DNA of 63,764 bases from Clostridia bacterium (GCA_017554405.1 JAFZIK010000039.1:1-63764), one strand, 5' to 3'. Positions 32,687 to 42,140 are shown, counted from the stretch's first letter. Program-made: numbers and translations. Notes: generated by a model not told the origin, from the sequence alone.

Positions 32687-33260
32687 GTCGGTAGTGTGCG
32701 TGCTTCTTGTCGGATGCACGGCTCTGTCGGTTTATCAGCTCCGAAAGACACAAACGAGCGGGTGGTATTCCGATGTATGCGGGATTATAAGTCCAAAAGC
32801 ACAAAAATGGATACTGAGCGAATTCGGGGACTGCTCCACTCTTGAAGACCTGCTGCAGCATCTCGATAATTTCGGCATCGAGCATTTTGTTTACGACGGC
32901 GACAAAAAATATTTTATGGGTCTTCAGACTTTTGACCTCGACGGTTTTCTTTTCGGAGAATCCCGATATAGAGGACTCTGTTTCGATTTCAGTTGTTGGG
33001 TTAAAGACTGTGTACTCGTTTGGGCGGATGCTCACGAGGAGCAGGTCGAAGTATTCGTCATCGACGTTATTACCAAGGCGGGGAGCGCACACTCATATAA
33101 CATAATTCGTTATAATGGCAAAATGTTCATACTTGACGTTACCGTAGACAACTCTCGCGCGAGAAAAGGCAAGGCGCCTATCGGGGTTGTCTGCTGGGGT
33201 GATGTTTCGCTTAACGAGGTCGCCGAGCAGTATGGCGACAAGGTAATGATTTGGAGGTAA
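32658..33260 (+). CDS. Lipoprotein with transglutaminase-like cysteine-protease fold
   Basis: A 200-residue protein. The N-terminus is a lipoprotein signal with lipobox LVGC (C20 lipidated). The body carries the order C108 (YRGLCFDFSCW), H145 (GSAHSYNII) and D160 (FILDVTVDN), the C-H-D triad of transglutaminase-like domains. It would act on the outer face of the membrane, perhaps on peptidoglycan or surface proteins; the target is unknown. The start overlaps the resolvase end, and a small membrane-protein gene follows after three bases, so the three genes look like one unit. Confidence 0.75.
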   Translation: MKKRIVLVGRSVVCVLLVGCTALSVYQLRKTQTSGWYSDVCGIISPKAQKWILSEFGDCSTLEDLLQHLDNFGIEHFVYDGDKKYFMGLQTFDLDGFLFGESRYRGLCFDFSCWVKDCVLVWADAHEEQVEVFVIDVITKAGSAHSYNIIRYNGKMFILDVTVDNSRARKGKAPIGVVCWGDVSLNEVAEQYGDKVMIWR

Positions 33261-33263
33261 GCA

Positions 33264-33581
33264 ATGATTTTGTTTTATATGGCTCTGTTTGTAGTGGATG
33301 CCGTGATACCGTTGTTTTTAAAGTCCTGCTCGCTATATTGGGCAATTGGCGTGGTTATTCTCTTAATGATGATGTTCAGCGACCGTATTCCTACACCATT
33401 AAAAGCATTCGTATCGATGACACTTGCTGGTATCGCTATTGCATCCGCCGTGCAAATTGCGGCATCTAAGTATCTAACCGTCGCATACCCACTGCTCATA
33501 GTCCAGTCGGCACTAATGATTCCACTGGTCCTCACGACCAAGACATCGCCTCGGCACAAAAAGCCGAGGCGTTTTTCTTGA
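33264..33581 (+). CDS. Small membrane protein, 105 residues
   Basis: I do not recognise the family. Three or four hydrophobic segments (about 3-20, 24-40, 46-66, 72-92) and a basic tail (RHKKPRRFS). It starts three bases after the lipoprotein gene stop. The last codons are formed by the terminator hairpin at 33548-33570, so the 3' end of the frame and the terminator overlap. It may be a membrane partner of the lipoprotein. Confidence 0.65.
   Translation: MILFYMALFVVDAVIPLFLKSCSLYWAIGVVILLMMMFSDRIPTPLKAFVSMTLAGIAIASAVQIAASKYLTVAYPLLIVQSALMIPLVLTTKTSPRHKKPRRFS
33548..33575 (+). terminator. Terminator inside the 3' end of the small membrane-protein gene
   Basis: Perfect 8-bp GC stem GCCTCGGC (33548-33555) with GCCGAGGC (33563-33570), loop ACAAAAA, then GTTTTT. 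Confidence 0.85.
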
Positions 33582-33645
33582 AATAAAAATCATTATATAC
33601 GAGATTCTAGATACCAAATTTTTAATTTTTTAGGAGGAATTTCAA

Positions 33646-33996
33646 ATGTGTAAAGTATCTAGAGGCAGTATAATTCTTTGCGAAGTCCCGCACAGCGACT
33701 TCAACCCCCACGCCCACGCGGGCTTACATTACTACGTGATTGTGGCAAACAACGCGGCTTGTCAACATAGTCCAGTTGTCCAAGCTGTTCCGTGTTCAAG
33801 CAACGTCAACAGAAGGTTACCGTGTCAATGTGAAATCCAAAGCAATGCGTTTCCGAGGCGCACTTTTGCTTTAGCTGAACAGTTGACTTTGCTCCCCAAA
33901 GACATTTTGGAGCGGGGGCAACTCAAGGGCTATCTCTCGCAGGAATCTCTTGCTGCGGTCGAGCGCTGCATCAAGGTGCAGTTAAATCTTACTTAA
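33646..33996 (+). CDS. MazF/PemK-like protein
   Basis: A 116-residue protein matching the MazF/PemK endoribonuclease toxin fold: RGSIILCEVPHSD at the N-terminus (first strand), GLHYYVIVANNAACQHSPVVQAVPCSS split around the conserved strand-loop, a lPCxxE strand, AEQLTLLPKD and a C-terminal helix. A strong AGGAGG lies at 33631-33636. No antitoxin frame is adjacent, which is unusual; it may be a housekeeping or inactive relative. It lies convergent to hsdR between two terminators. Confidence 0.7.
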   Translation: MCKVSRGSIILCEVPHSDFNPHAHAGLHYYVIVANNAACQHSPVVQAVPCSSNVNRRLPCQCEIQSNAFPRRTFALAEQLTLLPKDILERGQLKGYLSQESLAAVERCIKVQLNLT

Positions 33997-34001
33997 ACAG
34001 A

Positions 34002-34027
34002 AACCAGAGCATATCGCTCTGGTTTTT
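34002..34027 (+). terminator. Terminator after the MazF-like gene
   Basis: 9-bp stem AACCAGAGC (34002-34010) with GCTCTGGTT (34016-34024), loop ATATC, T-run to 34027. Confidence 0.85.
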
Positions 34028-34106
34028 GTATAGTGAAAAAGAATTATTAAAAATGCGAATATGAAATCTTAAATTTTAAAAACGTGTTTTTAATTTTTCT
34101 GTCATT

Positions 34107-37085
34107 TCATTTTTTATTAAATTCTTTATACAGCATTTCTGCCAATGCGGACATGATAGCGTTATATTTGCTCTTGTTCTGGAACAAGGTAGTGAACGCC
34201 TCGGTCTGCTCTACATAACTGTCCTGTGCTACATCGTCAAAAGTCTTCGGGAAGATGCTTTCGGCAAACACCTGTGGGTCGGACGTCTTGGCGATTTTGC
34301 GAAGTTTCGCATCGCCCACCAGTCGGTCATGCAGCGCATACAAAAGCACGCGGTCGGCGTCGGTAAAGTTTCCGCCAAACAGTTCGTTTATTTTTTCAAT
34401 AACCTCTTCAAGCGGTTCTTTCGGTTCGGGTGTTGCTGTGCCTTTGCCCTTGGCGGGCTCATATTCGCCGCCCACATTCGCCAATTCAATGCCGCCTTTG
34501 AACGTCTCTTCCAGCTTGTAAAATTCAAGTTTCAATGCACCTTCAAGGTCAATCATATCGGTTGTTACTGCGGGCAGTAACCTTATTAGATACGAGCAGA
34601 AAACATACTCCTTTTGCATATCCGCATCAAACATACGGCAAACCTGCGATATATACCCATACCACTTGATAAACGACCGCACTAAGCGCCTGAAATTATA
34701 TCTTTCATCATCCTTTAAGGCGTTGTATCGGTCGGCAACAGGTTTAAGTGCCGAGGTCATTCTGCCCATCATCTTCTCGTCCTGCTTCTTGTTTGAGAAG
34801 TAGACGGCACCAAACGCCTCGATATCGTTGTCGCTGTAGATGCGGTACTCGCGCAACTGTTTCTGCGTTTGATAAATCAGGTCAACGTTGACCTCCTGTG
34901 CCAGCGAGGTTTCCTGATAGAAGGGCTGGAACGCATCTCGGATTTCCTCGGCAGAATTAACAAAGTCAAGAACAAACGTATCGGTTTTTCCTTCGCAGAT
35001 GCGGTTCAGGCGGGAAAGTGTTTGAACACATTTAACCCCGCGCAACTTCTTATCAACAATCATCGTGTGGAGAAGCGGTTCGTCAAAGCCCGTCTGATAC
35101 TTTTCGGCGACAATAAGTACATTAAAATTATTGTGGAACTCGGCTTTCGTCTGGTCTTCGGAAATGTGACTGCCGTCCTTGCGGGTATTTAGTTTCGGCT
35201 CGGTATATTCCTCGGAGCCGTCCTTTATAGCACCCGAAAATGCCGCAAGCACTTCAACGTTGTTGTATTTCTTATCTGATATATACCTTTTAACCTCGTG
35301 GAAATAACGAACTGCCGCGAGGCGAGAGGAAGTAACAACCATCATCTTGCCCTTGCCGCCTATGGCGTGTGAGGTGGTGGCAAGAAAGGTTTCCACAATG
35401 ATTTGCGCCTTTTGGGAGATGTTATAGGGATGCAACTCCTCGAAGCGGCGGATAACCTTTGCCGCACGGGAAGCGGGCACATCGGGGTTATCAGGGATAG
35501 TCTTGGCGATTTTGAAGCAGGTGTTGTATGTCATATAGTTCTGAAGAACGTCCATTATAAAACCTTCTTCAATTGCCTGCCTCATCGAATAGACGTGGAA
35601 CGGATGGAAGGACCCGTCCGCATACTCGGTGCCGAACATTTCAAGTGTCTGTCCCTTCGGCGTTGCCGTAAATGCAAAGAATGAAAGGTTTTTATGCTTA
35701 CCGTGAACAATCATTTCCTGGACAAGTCGGTCGGTCCTGTCAATCTCATCCTCGGCTTTGCCTTCGATTTCGGCATACTCACGAAGAGCCTGTTCGGTAT
35801 CCGCAAGCGCTGTTTTCAGTTTTATAGCGGAAGAACCCGTCTGCGAAGAATGTGCCTCATCAACGATTACGGCAAAGTTCTTGCCCTTTGTATCGTCTAC
35901 CTCTTCATATATAACAGGGAATTTTTGAAGGGTGGTTACGATAATGCGGCTTCCGTTGTTGATGGCGTCGCGCAGGTCCTTGGAGGTCTTGCCCTCGCCA
36001 ATGGTTTCCACCGTGCCGAGCGTATGGTCAAATCCAGAAACGGTTTCCTGTAACTGGGCGTCAAGCACCGTTCGGTCGGTTACGATTATAACAGAAGCGA
36101 ATATCGGGTTGTTTTTCTCGTCGTGCAACGAGGCAAGCCGATAAGCACTCCAAGCAATGGAGTTGGACTTGCCAGACCCTGCGCTGTGCTGAATCAGATA
36201 GTTTTTGCCCGCACCGTTTTCCCGAACGTCGGCAATCATCTTGCGGACCACGTCAAGCTGATGATAACGGGGGAATATAAGGCGCTTATTGTTTTTGTCA
36301 TGGTGCAGAAACTTTTGCAGGATATCAAGCATACTGTCCTTCTGCAAAATTTCTTCCCACAAATAAGCAGTCGGGTAACCGTCTGGGTTGGCAGGGTTGC
36401 CTTTGCCGCCATCGTTGCCCGCACCGTTCGACCCCTGGTTGAAAGGCAAAAAATATGTATCACCCTTTGCCAGTTTGGTCGTCATATAAACGTCGGTGTG
36501 GTCAACGCAGTAGTAAGCAAGAATCCGCTTATTAAACTGGAAGCAAAGCTCGCGCGGGTCACGGTCATACATCCACTGCCGTTTGGCATTATCAACAGTT
36601 TGACCTGTGTATTGGTTTTTAAGCTCCAGAGCGATAACAGGGATTCCGTTTACAACAAGCACCATATCCACGCTGTTTTTATTTGATGCAGAGTAATACC
36701 ACTGCCGAACAACGTTGCAGATATTCTGTTCATAGAGTTCATTTGCCGTTTTATTGAGATGAGATTCTGGCTTGAAATAGCATACGTGGAAGGTGATGCC
36801 GCGATGCTTAAACCCATGGCGCAGTACAGACACAAGCCCGTCCAAATCACAGGCATTATTAAAAGCAAGTATAAATTTCTTTACAGGGTCGCTGCCGCAA
36901 CTTTTTTCAAACCGTGCCCACTCTCTCGGCTGGGTGCGCTGTATAAAATTGATAAAGGTACCGACATACAAACCGACAGACGGGTCGTATGTATCGGTCG
37001 TTTTTGTATATCCACCCTTAGCCGAGACAAGAAAAGTTTCAATGTCGGCTTCAAAGCGTTTTTCTTTGGTATCGGTTACTGGCAT
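34107..37085 (-). CDS. hsdR: Type I restriction enzyme, R subunit
   Basis: A 992-residue motor-nuclease. The PD-(D/E)xK nuclease has D140 and E154-L-K156 (ALELKNQYTG). The SF2 translocase has Walker A QHSAGSGKSN (K306), DEAH at 409-412, and the later motif TGFDEPLLHTMIVDKKL near 690. With HsdM and HsdS it would cut unmethylated foreign DNA after translocation. It is the last gene of the hsd operon and starts within the end of the HEPN-like gene (10-base overlap). Length is normal and all motifs look intact. Confidence 0.95.
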   Translation of the reverse strand: MPVTDTKEKRFEADIETFLVSAKGGYTKTTDTYDPSVGLYVGTFINFIQRTQPREWARFEKSCGSDPVKKFILAFNNACDLDGLVSVLRHGFKHRGITFHVCYFKPESHLNKTANELYEQNICNVVRQWYYSASNKNSVDMVLVVNGIPVIALELKNQYTGQTVDNAKRQWMYDRDPRELCFQFNKRILAYYCVDHTDVYMTTKLAKGDTYFLPFNQGSNGAGNDGGKGNPANPDGYPTAYLWEEILQKDSMLDILQKFLHHDKNNKRLIFPRYHQLDVVRKMIADVRENGAGKNYLIQHSAGSGKSNSIAWSAYRLASLHDEKNNPIFASVIIVTDRTVLDAQLQETVSGFDHTLGTVETIGEGKTSKDLRDAINNGSRIIVTTLQKFPVIYEEVDDTKGKNFAVIVDEAHSSQTGSSAIKLKTALADTEQALREYAEIEGKAEDEIDRTDRLVQEMIVHGKHKNLSFFAFTATPKGQTLEMFGTEYADGSFHPFHVYSMRQAIEEGFIMDVLQNYMTYNTCFKIAKTIPDNPDVPASRAAKVIRRFEELHPYNISQKAQIIVETFLATTSHAIGGKGKMMVVTSSRLAAVRYFHEVKRYISDKKYNNVEVLAAFSGAIKDGSEEYTEPKLNTRKDGSHISEDQTKAEFHNNFNVLIVAEKYQTGFDEPLLHTMIVDKKLRGVKCVQTLSRLNRICEGKTDTFVLDFVNSAEEIRDAFQPFYQETSLAQEVNVDLIYQTQKQLREYRIYSDNDIEAFGAVYFSNKKQDEKMMGRMTSALKPVADRYNALKDDERYNFRRLVRSFIKWYGYISQVCRMFDADMQKEYVFCSYLIRLLPAVTTDMIDLEGALKLEFYKLEETFKGGIELANVGGEYEPAKGKGTATPEPKEPLEEVIEKINELFGGNFTDADRVLLYALHDRLVGDAKLRKIAKTSDPQVFAESIFPKTFDDVAQDSYVEQTEAFTTLFQNKSKYNAIMSALAEMLYKEFNKK

Positions 37086-37918
37086 TTCGATTCCTCCGTT
37101 TTTAATCCATTAATTAGCTCTGTAAGATTATATAAGAGTAAAAATAATTTCAGGCAATCTTTCCTTCTTACTGGCCTATTTGTCATCCCATGGTCAATAA
37201 GATTTCTATTTGCTATATTGGTTTTTAATGTGAAGTTATACCCTTCTTCAAAAAACACACTCAGACAGTTGATTAGGCATGAATAATACAAAATAAAAAA
37301 CACCGTGTTATTAATATTGGTTTTTTCGTTGACTTTCTTTTTTAAAAAAGATATCCCTTTTTTGCCACAAACTATAAGATGGTCCGTATTCTCGCCAAAA
37401 TATTTTTGAAGTTTTATAATTTTGCCGTCTATTATAGAGTACAACATCATGGCACAGGATTTATAACATCTATTACTATAACAAACAACTGCTTCTTCAA
37501 AATCTTTTTTAGGCAAATCCTGTTTTCTTAGCATATTTAAAAGAGCAATTGTATTTTCTTTAGTGCAAATCTTTAAGGCATATCTATCCGCATCAATATG
37601 ATTATCAGGACAACTATCATAATAATCTATCGGAGCCAGAGGGTGTATTGTCCAGCCATATTTACCCCATTGCTCATATATTTCTGATAACCTTTGTATT
37701 TCCTCTTTTGAAGGGGTGCTGTCTTTTACGACTTGGATTGCTTTTGCCAAAGCATTAGAAAGCCCACTTAGGGATTCTTGAACCATTTCAACTGCTTTAT
37801 GTATTGCAGGGGCACTTTCGTTTAAGGTTTTTGCCACAGCTAAAGCAATTTTACCAAATGCTTCGGATACCGCTTTGAAATCATCAAAATTATTGTTCGG
37901 TATTTTTCCTTCTGGCAA
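37076..37918 (-). CDS. HEPN-like protein inside the hsd operon
   Basis: A 280-residue soluble helical protein. Residues 1-75 look like an amphipathic or coiled-coil region (AFGKIALAVAKTL and later helices). The C-terminal half has a helical domain with YSNRCYKSCAMMLYSIIDG (about 145-163) and, near the end, RNLIDH (R238-x4-H243) in IANRNLIDHGMTNRP, which fits the HEPN RNase motif Rx4-6H. HEPN proteins are frequent toxins and abortive-infection effectors. It overlaps hsdR by 10 bases and follows a membrane-protein gene, so it is expressed with the restriction system. The fold assignment is inferred from the motif and helix pattern. Confidence 0.6.
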   Translation of the reverse strand: MPEGKIPNNNFDDFKAVSEAFGKIALAVAKTLNESAPAIHKAVEMVQESLSGLSNALAKAIQVVKDSTPSKEEIQRLSEIYEQWGKYGWTIHPLAPIDYYDSCPDNHIDADRYALKICTKENTIALLNMLRKQDLPKKDFEEAVVCYSNRCYKSCAMMLYSIIDGKIIKLQKYFGENTDHLIVCGKKGISFLKKKVNEKTNINNTVFFILYYSCLINCLSVFFEEGYNFTLKTNIANRNLIDHGMTNRPVRRKDCLKLFLLLYNLTELINGLKTEESKCQ

Positions 37919-37967
37919 TTATATGACCTCTTTCCTGTCTATAACATATTCAAAGATTAGAAAATAT

Positions 37968-38618
37968 TTATATACTTTGATTTTTGCTTTCCCGTTCTTT
38001 ATCGTCATTCATTATTTCAATTACAGTCAGATAATAGTTTGCGGTGTTTGTTTCAATGTCAATCATTTCTGAATCTTGTTTGCGCTTGAAATCAAATGAA
38101 GAACAAAAATATGAAATAAAAACAAATGCAAAAGATAATAAAGTTTCAACATTTATTATTCTCATTGTGGTTGAATTGTATGGAACAAGTTTTAGTGGTG
38201 TAATAATAATCTGCACACAGCAAAAAATCATTTGAAAAACCGATAGAATATTTGTTATTTTAGTAAGCATTTTTTGGGTTTTCTTTTGTTTTTCCAATAC
38301 TGTATTGTCTGGTAGCTTTTCCTTTTCAAATTTACACGAATCAACTACCGCTTTTAACGATAAATACGGATTAAAGGCAGCGATTTTTCTTTCTAACAAT
38401 TTTGAATAATTCTTTTTCACATTCTCTTGAAATTTTATTTCTTCACTTCTTTGTCTTAAAATAATTTTAATCATTTCAAGTAGTGTAAGTTCAAGAGCAA
38501 TGGATGCAATTGTAAAGTATAGTGATATACTTAATGAATCTTTGGTTGTTGCTTGCATAATTGCTATAATAATATAAGCTACTCCGACTCCTAAAAAAAC
38601 GTAATTGCTATTTTTCAA
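37968..38618 (-). CDS. Four-segment membrane protein inside the hsd operon
   Basis: A 216-residue protein with membrane segments about 6-23, 28-50, 121-143 and 155-175, a cytoplasmic helical loop (about 55-115) rich in K and E, and a cytoplasmic tail (about 177-216). I do not recognise a named family; the layout resembles SLATT-type two-hairpin membrane proteins, which is only a suggestion. It starts three bases after the hsdS stop and is followed 49 bases later by the HEPN-like gene. An effector-membrane pair is plausible. Confidence 0.6.
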   Translation of the reverse strand: MKNSNYVFLGVGVAYIIIAIMQATTKDSLSISLYFTIASIALELTLLEMIKIILRQRSEEIKFQENVKKNYSKLLERKIAAFNPYLSLKAVVDSCKFEKEKLPDNTVLEKQKKTQKMLTKITNILSVFQMIFCCVQIIITPLKLVPYNSTTMRIINVETLLSFAFVFISYFCSSFDFKRKQDSEMIDIETNTANYYLTVIEIMNDDKERESKNQSI

Positions 38619-38621
38619 ATG

Positions 38622-39845
38622 TTAAACCTCCTTCTTGCCTGTGACATACTCAAAAATCAAGGACTTTTTATGAGTTTCGAGTTCTGAAACCAATTGTTCT
38701 TTGCGTTTAATAAGACCGTCAATTTCGGCGCATTTTTTATCAAGATGTTGAGCGATTTTTCGCTGTTCTTGGAGAGGAACAAGGCAGGTTTTAACTCCTT
38801 GGATTTGATTAACGGTCAATCCTGGTTGTGCTGCGGTGTTATTGACATATTGGTTCAAATTCATTCCAACCAATAAATAATAGAGGAACCCAATTTCTGA
38901 AAAGGCAGTCGGCGTTGTGATTACCGCATGTTCAGTTGACCAAAACCGTCCAGAAACTCTATGCACATTCCCGCAAAGAGCACCTTGGCGACCAACAAGA
39001 AGATAATCACCTTCGGTATTGTATTCTGAGTAATAACCACGAACGCCATTTCCACCGTAGACGGGATACTGCCCTTCTGGCGCTATGCTTTCTGAAGCAA
39101 GATTTTTCCCAGCTTGCATCCCACACAAAAAGCGCAATCCAATAACTTCCCACTCCTCTGGTATCTCACCAATCCACTCTATACCGCTGTCTTTCATCTG
39201 GCGGTTTTTGCGGATGCCTTTGGTGACGGCTTCAGTGATGGCCGATTGCTTCAGTTTCTTATATTCCTCAATGGAAGCGCGGGTCTGCTCGATAACGGCA
39301 TCAATTCGCGCACATTCGGCATCAAGATAATCGACGATTCGGGTCTGCTCACAAATTGATGGCACTATGATAGGTTGACGTCTGAACTCTTTGAATCCTA
39401 ACGTCTTTCTGATACCTGCTCCCATATTATGAAACGCCATTTTTGCCTCATATCCCTTGAACAAATATGTTGCAAACCGAGGGAGAATCTTTTCGGCATC
39501 AGGTCTAAGAGCCAAATATGCAGAGGTAATTACACCTGTTTCTTTTACCAGCCCTACTCGCAAAGATTTCAAATCGTAGTTTAAATTAAGCCCGTTTATC
39601 ATAATGGTGTTTGGCTCAACAATTGTATAACTGGTGATAGTATCGGCAACATATTCATCTGATTCGGCATCAAAATTTGATTTGGGTATAATCGTTCCAT
39701 TAAAAAACTTTAATGCTTTCGTAATCCTGCCATCGGTATTCTTTGACTTGATTTCCGAAAACGCATACAATGCAGGAACGACCATCCACTCTTCTGGCAC
39801 ATCACCAATCCAAGAAATGCCACTGTATTTCATTTCTCTTGCCAT
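38622..39845 (-). CDS. hsdS: Type I restriction enzyme, specificity subunit
   Basis: A 407-residue subunit with two target-recognition domains, each opened by the same phrase (YSGISWIGDVPEEW near residue 6 and DSGIEWIGEIPEEW near residue 218) and each closed by a conserved coiled-coil spacer (RIVDYLDAECARIDAVIEQ near 175 and KIAQHLDKKCAEIDGLI near 370). These read a bipartite DNA target; the target cannot be read from sequence. It is adjacent to hsdM (two-base gap). Confidence 0.95.
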   Translation of the reverse strand: MAREMKYSGISWIGDVPEEWMVVPALYAFSEIKSKNTDGRITKALKFFNGTIIPKSNFDAESDEYVADTITSYTIVEPNTIMINGLNLNYDLKSLRVGLVKETGVITSAYLALRPDAEKILPRFATYLFKGYEAKMAFHNMGAGIRKTLGFKEFRRQPIIVPSICEQTRIVDYLDAECARIDAVIEQTRASIEEYKKLKQSAITEAVTKGIRKNRQMKDSGIEWIGEIPEEWEVIGLRFLCGMQAGKNLASESIAPEGQYPVYGGNGVRGYYSEYNTEGDYLLVGRQGALCGNVHRVSGRFWSTEHAVITTPTAFSEIGFLYYLLVGMNLNQYVNNTAAQPGLTVNQIQGVKTCLVPLQEQRKIAQHLDKKCAEIDGLIKRKEQLVSELETHKKSLIFEYVTGKKEV

Positions 39846-39847
39846 AC

Positions 39848-41869
39848 TCAGCCCTCCTTATGGAACAGAGATTTGAGGCCCTCGGAAATATCCTGTTCCA
39901 GAGCGGTGATGCGTTCCATAATGCTGTCCACGGATTCGGGCGCCTGATACTCATAGAAATAACGCGTCATCGGTATTTCGTAACCAACCTTGGTTTTGCT
40001 CCTGTCAATCCAGGCGTCGGGAGCATACGGCAGCACTTCGCGGGCAAAGTAAGCGTCAATATCCTCGGTCAGCGGCACATTTTCGGTGTCACGCAAGTCG
40101 GGGTCAGCAACCTTTTTGTTTGTTCTGGGATTTACATATATTTCGGCATCGGGGTCGATTTTTGATAAGGCCATTTCCAAATCGGAAAGACCTTTTTTGC
40201 TTATTCCATATTTTTCGGCAAACGGTTTAATTGCTGATTCAAAACTTTTAAGGGATAAAAACTTTTTGCCCAAGAAATTATCGGACACATCTTTAACAAA
40301 AGCTTTTACTGTTTCAGGGTTTTCAACACCGAACGGCTCACTGCCGTTCCAACCCCAACCGTTTTTGCCCGCAAAAGCAGTAGCGCAAATATGTAAATTA
40401 TCTTCGGTGAACTCAAAAGCATATCTTATTGGTCTCTCAACTACAATTTTGTTATAACCAAACTCAACGGCATCAAAAATTTTGCTTTCACAGTAAATAC
40501 CGTCTTTATCACCGTAAATTTTATTTTCAAACTCGCCATAAGCAGTTACGATAAGGTCACGGCAGAAATCGGTAATATCATTGCGCTTGGTACCGATGGA
40601 CTTGCGTCTCGGTTCGAAGCAATGAGAAGCGTCGATAAGTTGAACCTTGTCCATTCGGTAGGACGGTTTATTCTTATTGAGCACCCAGATATATGTGGCG
40701 ATACCCGTGTTCATGAACTGGTCTGTCGAGAGTTGGACGATTGTCTCCAACCAGTCGTTTTCCAGTATGTACTGGCGGATGTTGGAGGGCCCTGAACCAG
40801 CGTCACCTGCGAAGAGCGGCGAACCGTTCTGAATAATTGCCATTTTGCCGTCCTCTGCGAGCTTGGCAATGCCGTTGAGGACAAAGAGCTGCTGACCGTC
40901 CGAGATTTTGGGCAGTCCCGCACCGAAACGGCCTTCGTCGCCGAGCTTCGCCTCGGCCTCGACCGCCTTCTGCTCACGCTTCCAGTCGATGCCGAAGGGA
41001 GGATTTGAGATGATGCGGTCAAAGGTGTATCCTTTGAACTGGTCTTCGGAGAGGGTGTCGCCGAACCGCATATTATTCGGGTCGCCGCCGCGTATCATCA
41101 TATCGGCTTTGGCAATGGCAAAGGTCGACGGGTTGAACTCCTGCCCGAAGCAGGTAACCTCGGCTTCCGAGTCAAGAGCGTGGATGCGCTCCTCCATGCA
41201 GGAGAGCATCTGGGACGTGCCCATCGCCATATCGTAGACGGTGATATTCTGACCGCTAAATTTGGTATCGGCAAGCAGGATATCGGTCATCAGATAGATG
41301 ATGTCGCGGGAGGTGAAGTGCGCCCCCGCTTCTTCGCCGTAAGATTCGTTGAAGCGGCGGACGAGGTCTTCGAAGACGTATCCGCAATCCACGGCGCTGA
41401 CCTTATCGGGTCCGAGGTATCCTTTCTGGGAACCGAACTCTTTGATAACGAGGTAGAGGGTGTTGCTCTCCACCATGCGCTTGATGATATTATCAAACTC
41501 GAACTTGGCGAGGACGTCCTGCACGTTCGCCGAGAACCCCGCGAGGTAGTCGCGGAAGTTGGTTTCAATGTTTTCGGGGTCAGCGAGCAGCGTCTGGAAG
41601 GTGAACTTGCTGGTGTTATAAAACTGATAACCAGAAGCGCGGGTCAGGAAACCGTCGATGACTTCGAGGTTCTTGACTTTCTCATATTGCTCCAGCACCT
41701 TGTCGTGGGTCGGGAGCAGGCAGTCGTGAAAACGCTTTACTACCGTCATCGGTAATATGACAAGACCGTATTCGTGCGGCTTAAAAGGACCGCGCAGCAT
41801 ATCCGCCACGTTCCAAATCAAAGTTGCCTTTTCGGAAATATTTACACCCACATTTGTTATTTCATTCAT
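39848..41869 (-). CDS. hsdM: Type I restriction enzyme, methylase subunit
   Basis: A 673-residue N6-adenine methyltransferase, longer than the usual 500 or so. The N-terminal helical domain is followed by FTSRDI (185-190), motif I as DMAMGTSQML (213-222, a variant of DPAxGTGG) and motif IV NPPFG (289-293). The C-terminal extension with a PRTNKKVADPDLRDTENV region is typical of one HsdM subfamily. It is the first hsd gene, about 70 bases after the XRE gene; GAGGAGG lies before the ATG. It probably protects host DNA and forms the core complex with HsdS. Confidence 0.95.
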   Translation of the reverse strand: MNEITNVGVNISEKATLIWNVADMLRGPFKPHEYGLVILPMTVVKRFHDCLLPTHDKVLEQYEKVKNLEVIDGFLTRASGYQFYNTSKFTFQTLLADPENIETNFRDYLAGFSANVQDVLAKFEFDNIIKRMVESNTLYLVIKEFGSQKGYLGPDKVSAVDCGYVFEDLVRRFNESYGEEAGAHFTSRDIIYLMTDILLADTKFSGQNITVYDMAMGTSQMLSCMEERIHALDSEAEVTCFGQEFNPSTFAIAKADMMIRGGDPNNMRFGDTLSEDQFKGYTFDRIISNPPFGIDWKREQKAVEAEAKLGDEGRFGAGLPKISDGQQLFVLNGIAKLAEDGKMAIIQNGSPLFAGDAGSGPSNIRQYILENDWLETIVQLSTDQFMNTGIATYIWVLNKNKPSYRMDKVQLIDASHCFEPRRKSIGTKRNDITDFCRDLIVTAYGEFENKIYGDKDGIYCESKIFDAVEFGYNKIVVERPIRYAFEFTEDNLHICATAFAGKNGWGWNGSEPFGVENPETVKAFVKDVSDNFLGKKFLSLKSFESAIKPFAEKYGISKKGLSDLEMALSKIDPDAEIYVNPRTNKKVADPDLRDTENVPLTEDIDAYFAREVLPYAPDAWIDRSKTKVGYEIPMTRYFYEYQAPESVDSIMERITALEQDISEGLKSLFHKEG

Positions 41870-41936
41870 ATTATATATTCCTCCTCATCTTATCACGGTA
41901 TATTATACCGAGCAGAGAGTCCCATAAAAAGGACAG

Positions 41937-42140
41937 TTACTGCTCAACAAATTCCATGATATCATCAATATTGCAATCAAGAGCTTGGCAAATACGACCG
42001 AGGATATCGGTCGTCACATTTTCACCCTTTGCCAACTTGCTAATGGTGTAGTTTGAAATATGAGCAACTTTGGCAAGGTCTTGCTTTTTCATATCTTTGT
42101 CAATGAGTAGCTTCCATAGTTTTTTATAACTTGCAGCCAT
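41937..42140 (-). CDS. XRE-family regulator upstream of hsdM
   Basis: A 67-residue helix-turn-helix protein (KKQDLAKVAHISNYTISKLAKG) of the small Cro/C-protein type. The ATG at 42140 has GAGGTG before it; an in-frame GTG adds three residues. Placed between a promoter and hsdM on the same strand, it is probably the controller of the restriction operon, as C proteins are in other systems. Confidence 0.85.
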   Translation of the reverse strand: MAASYKKLWKLLIDKDMKKQDLAKVAHISNYTISKLAKGENVTTDILGRICQALDCNIDDIMEFVEQ

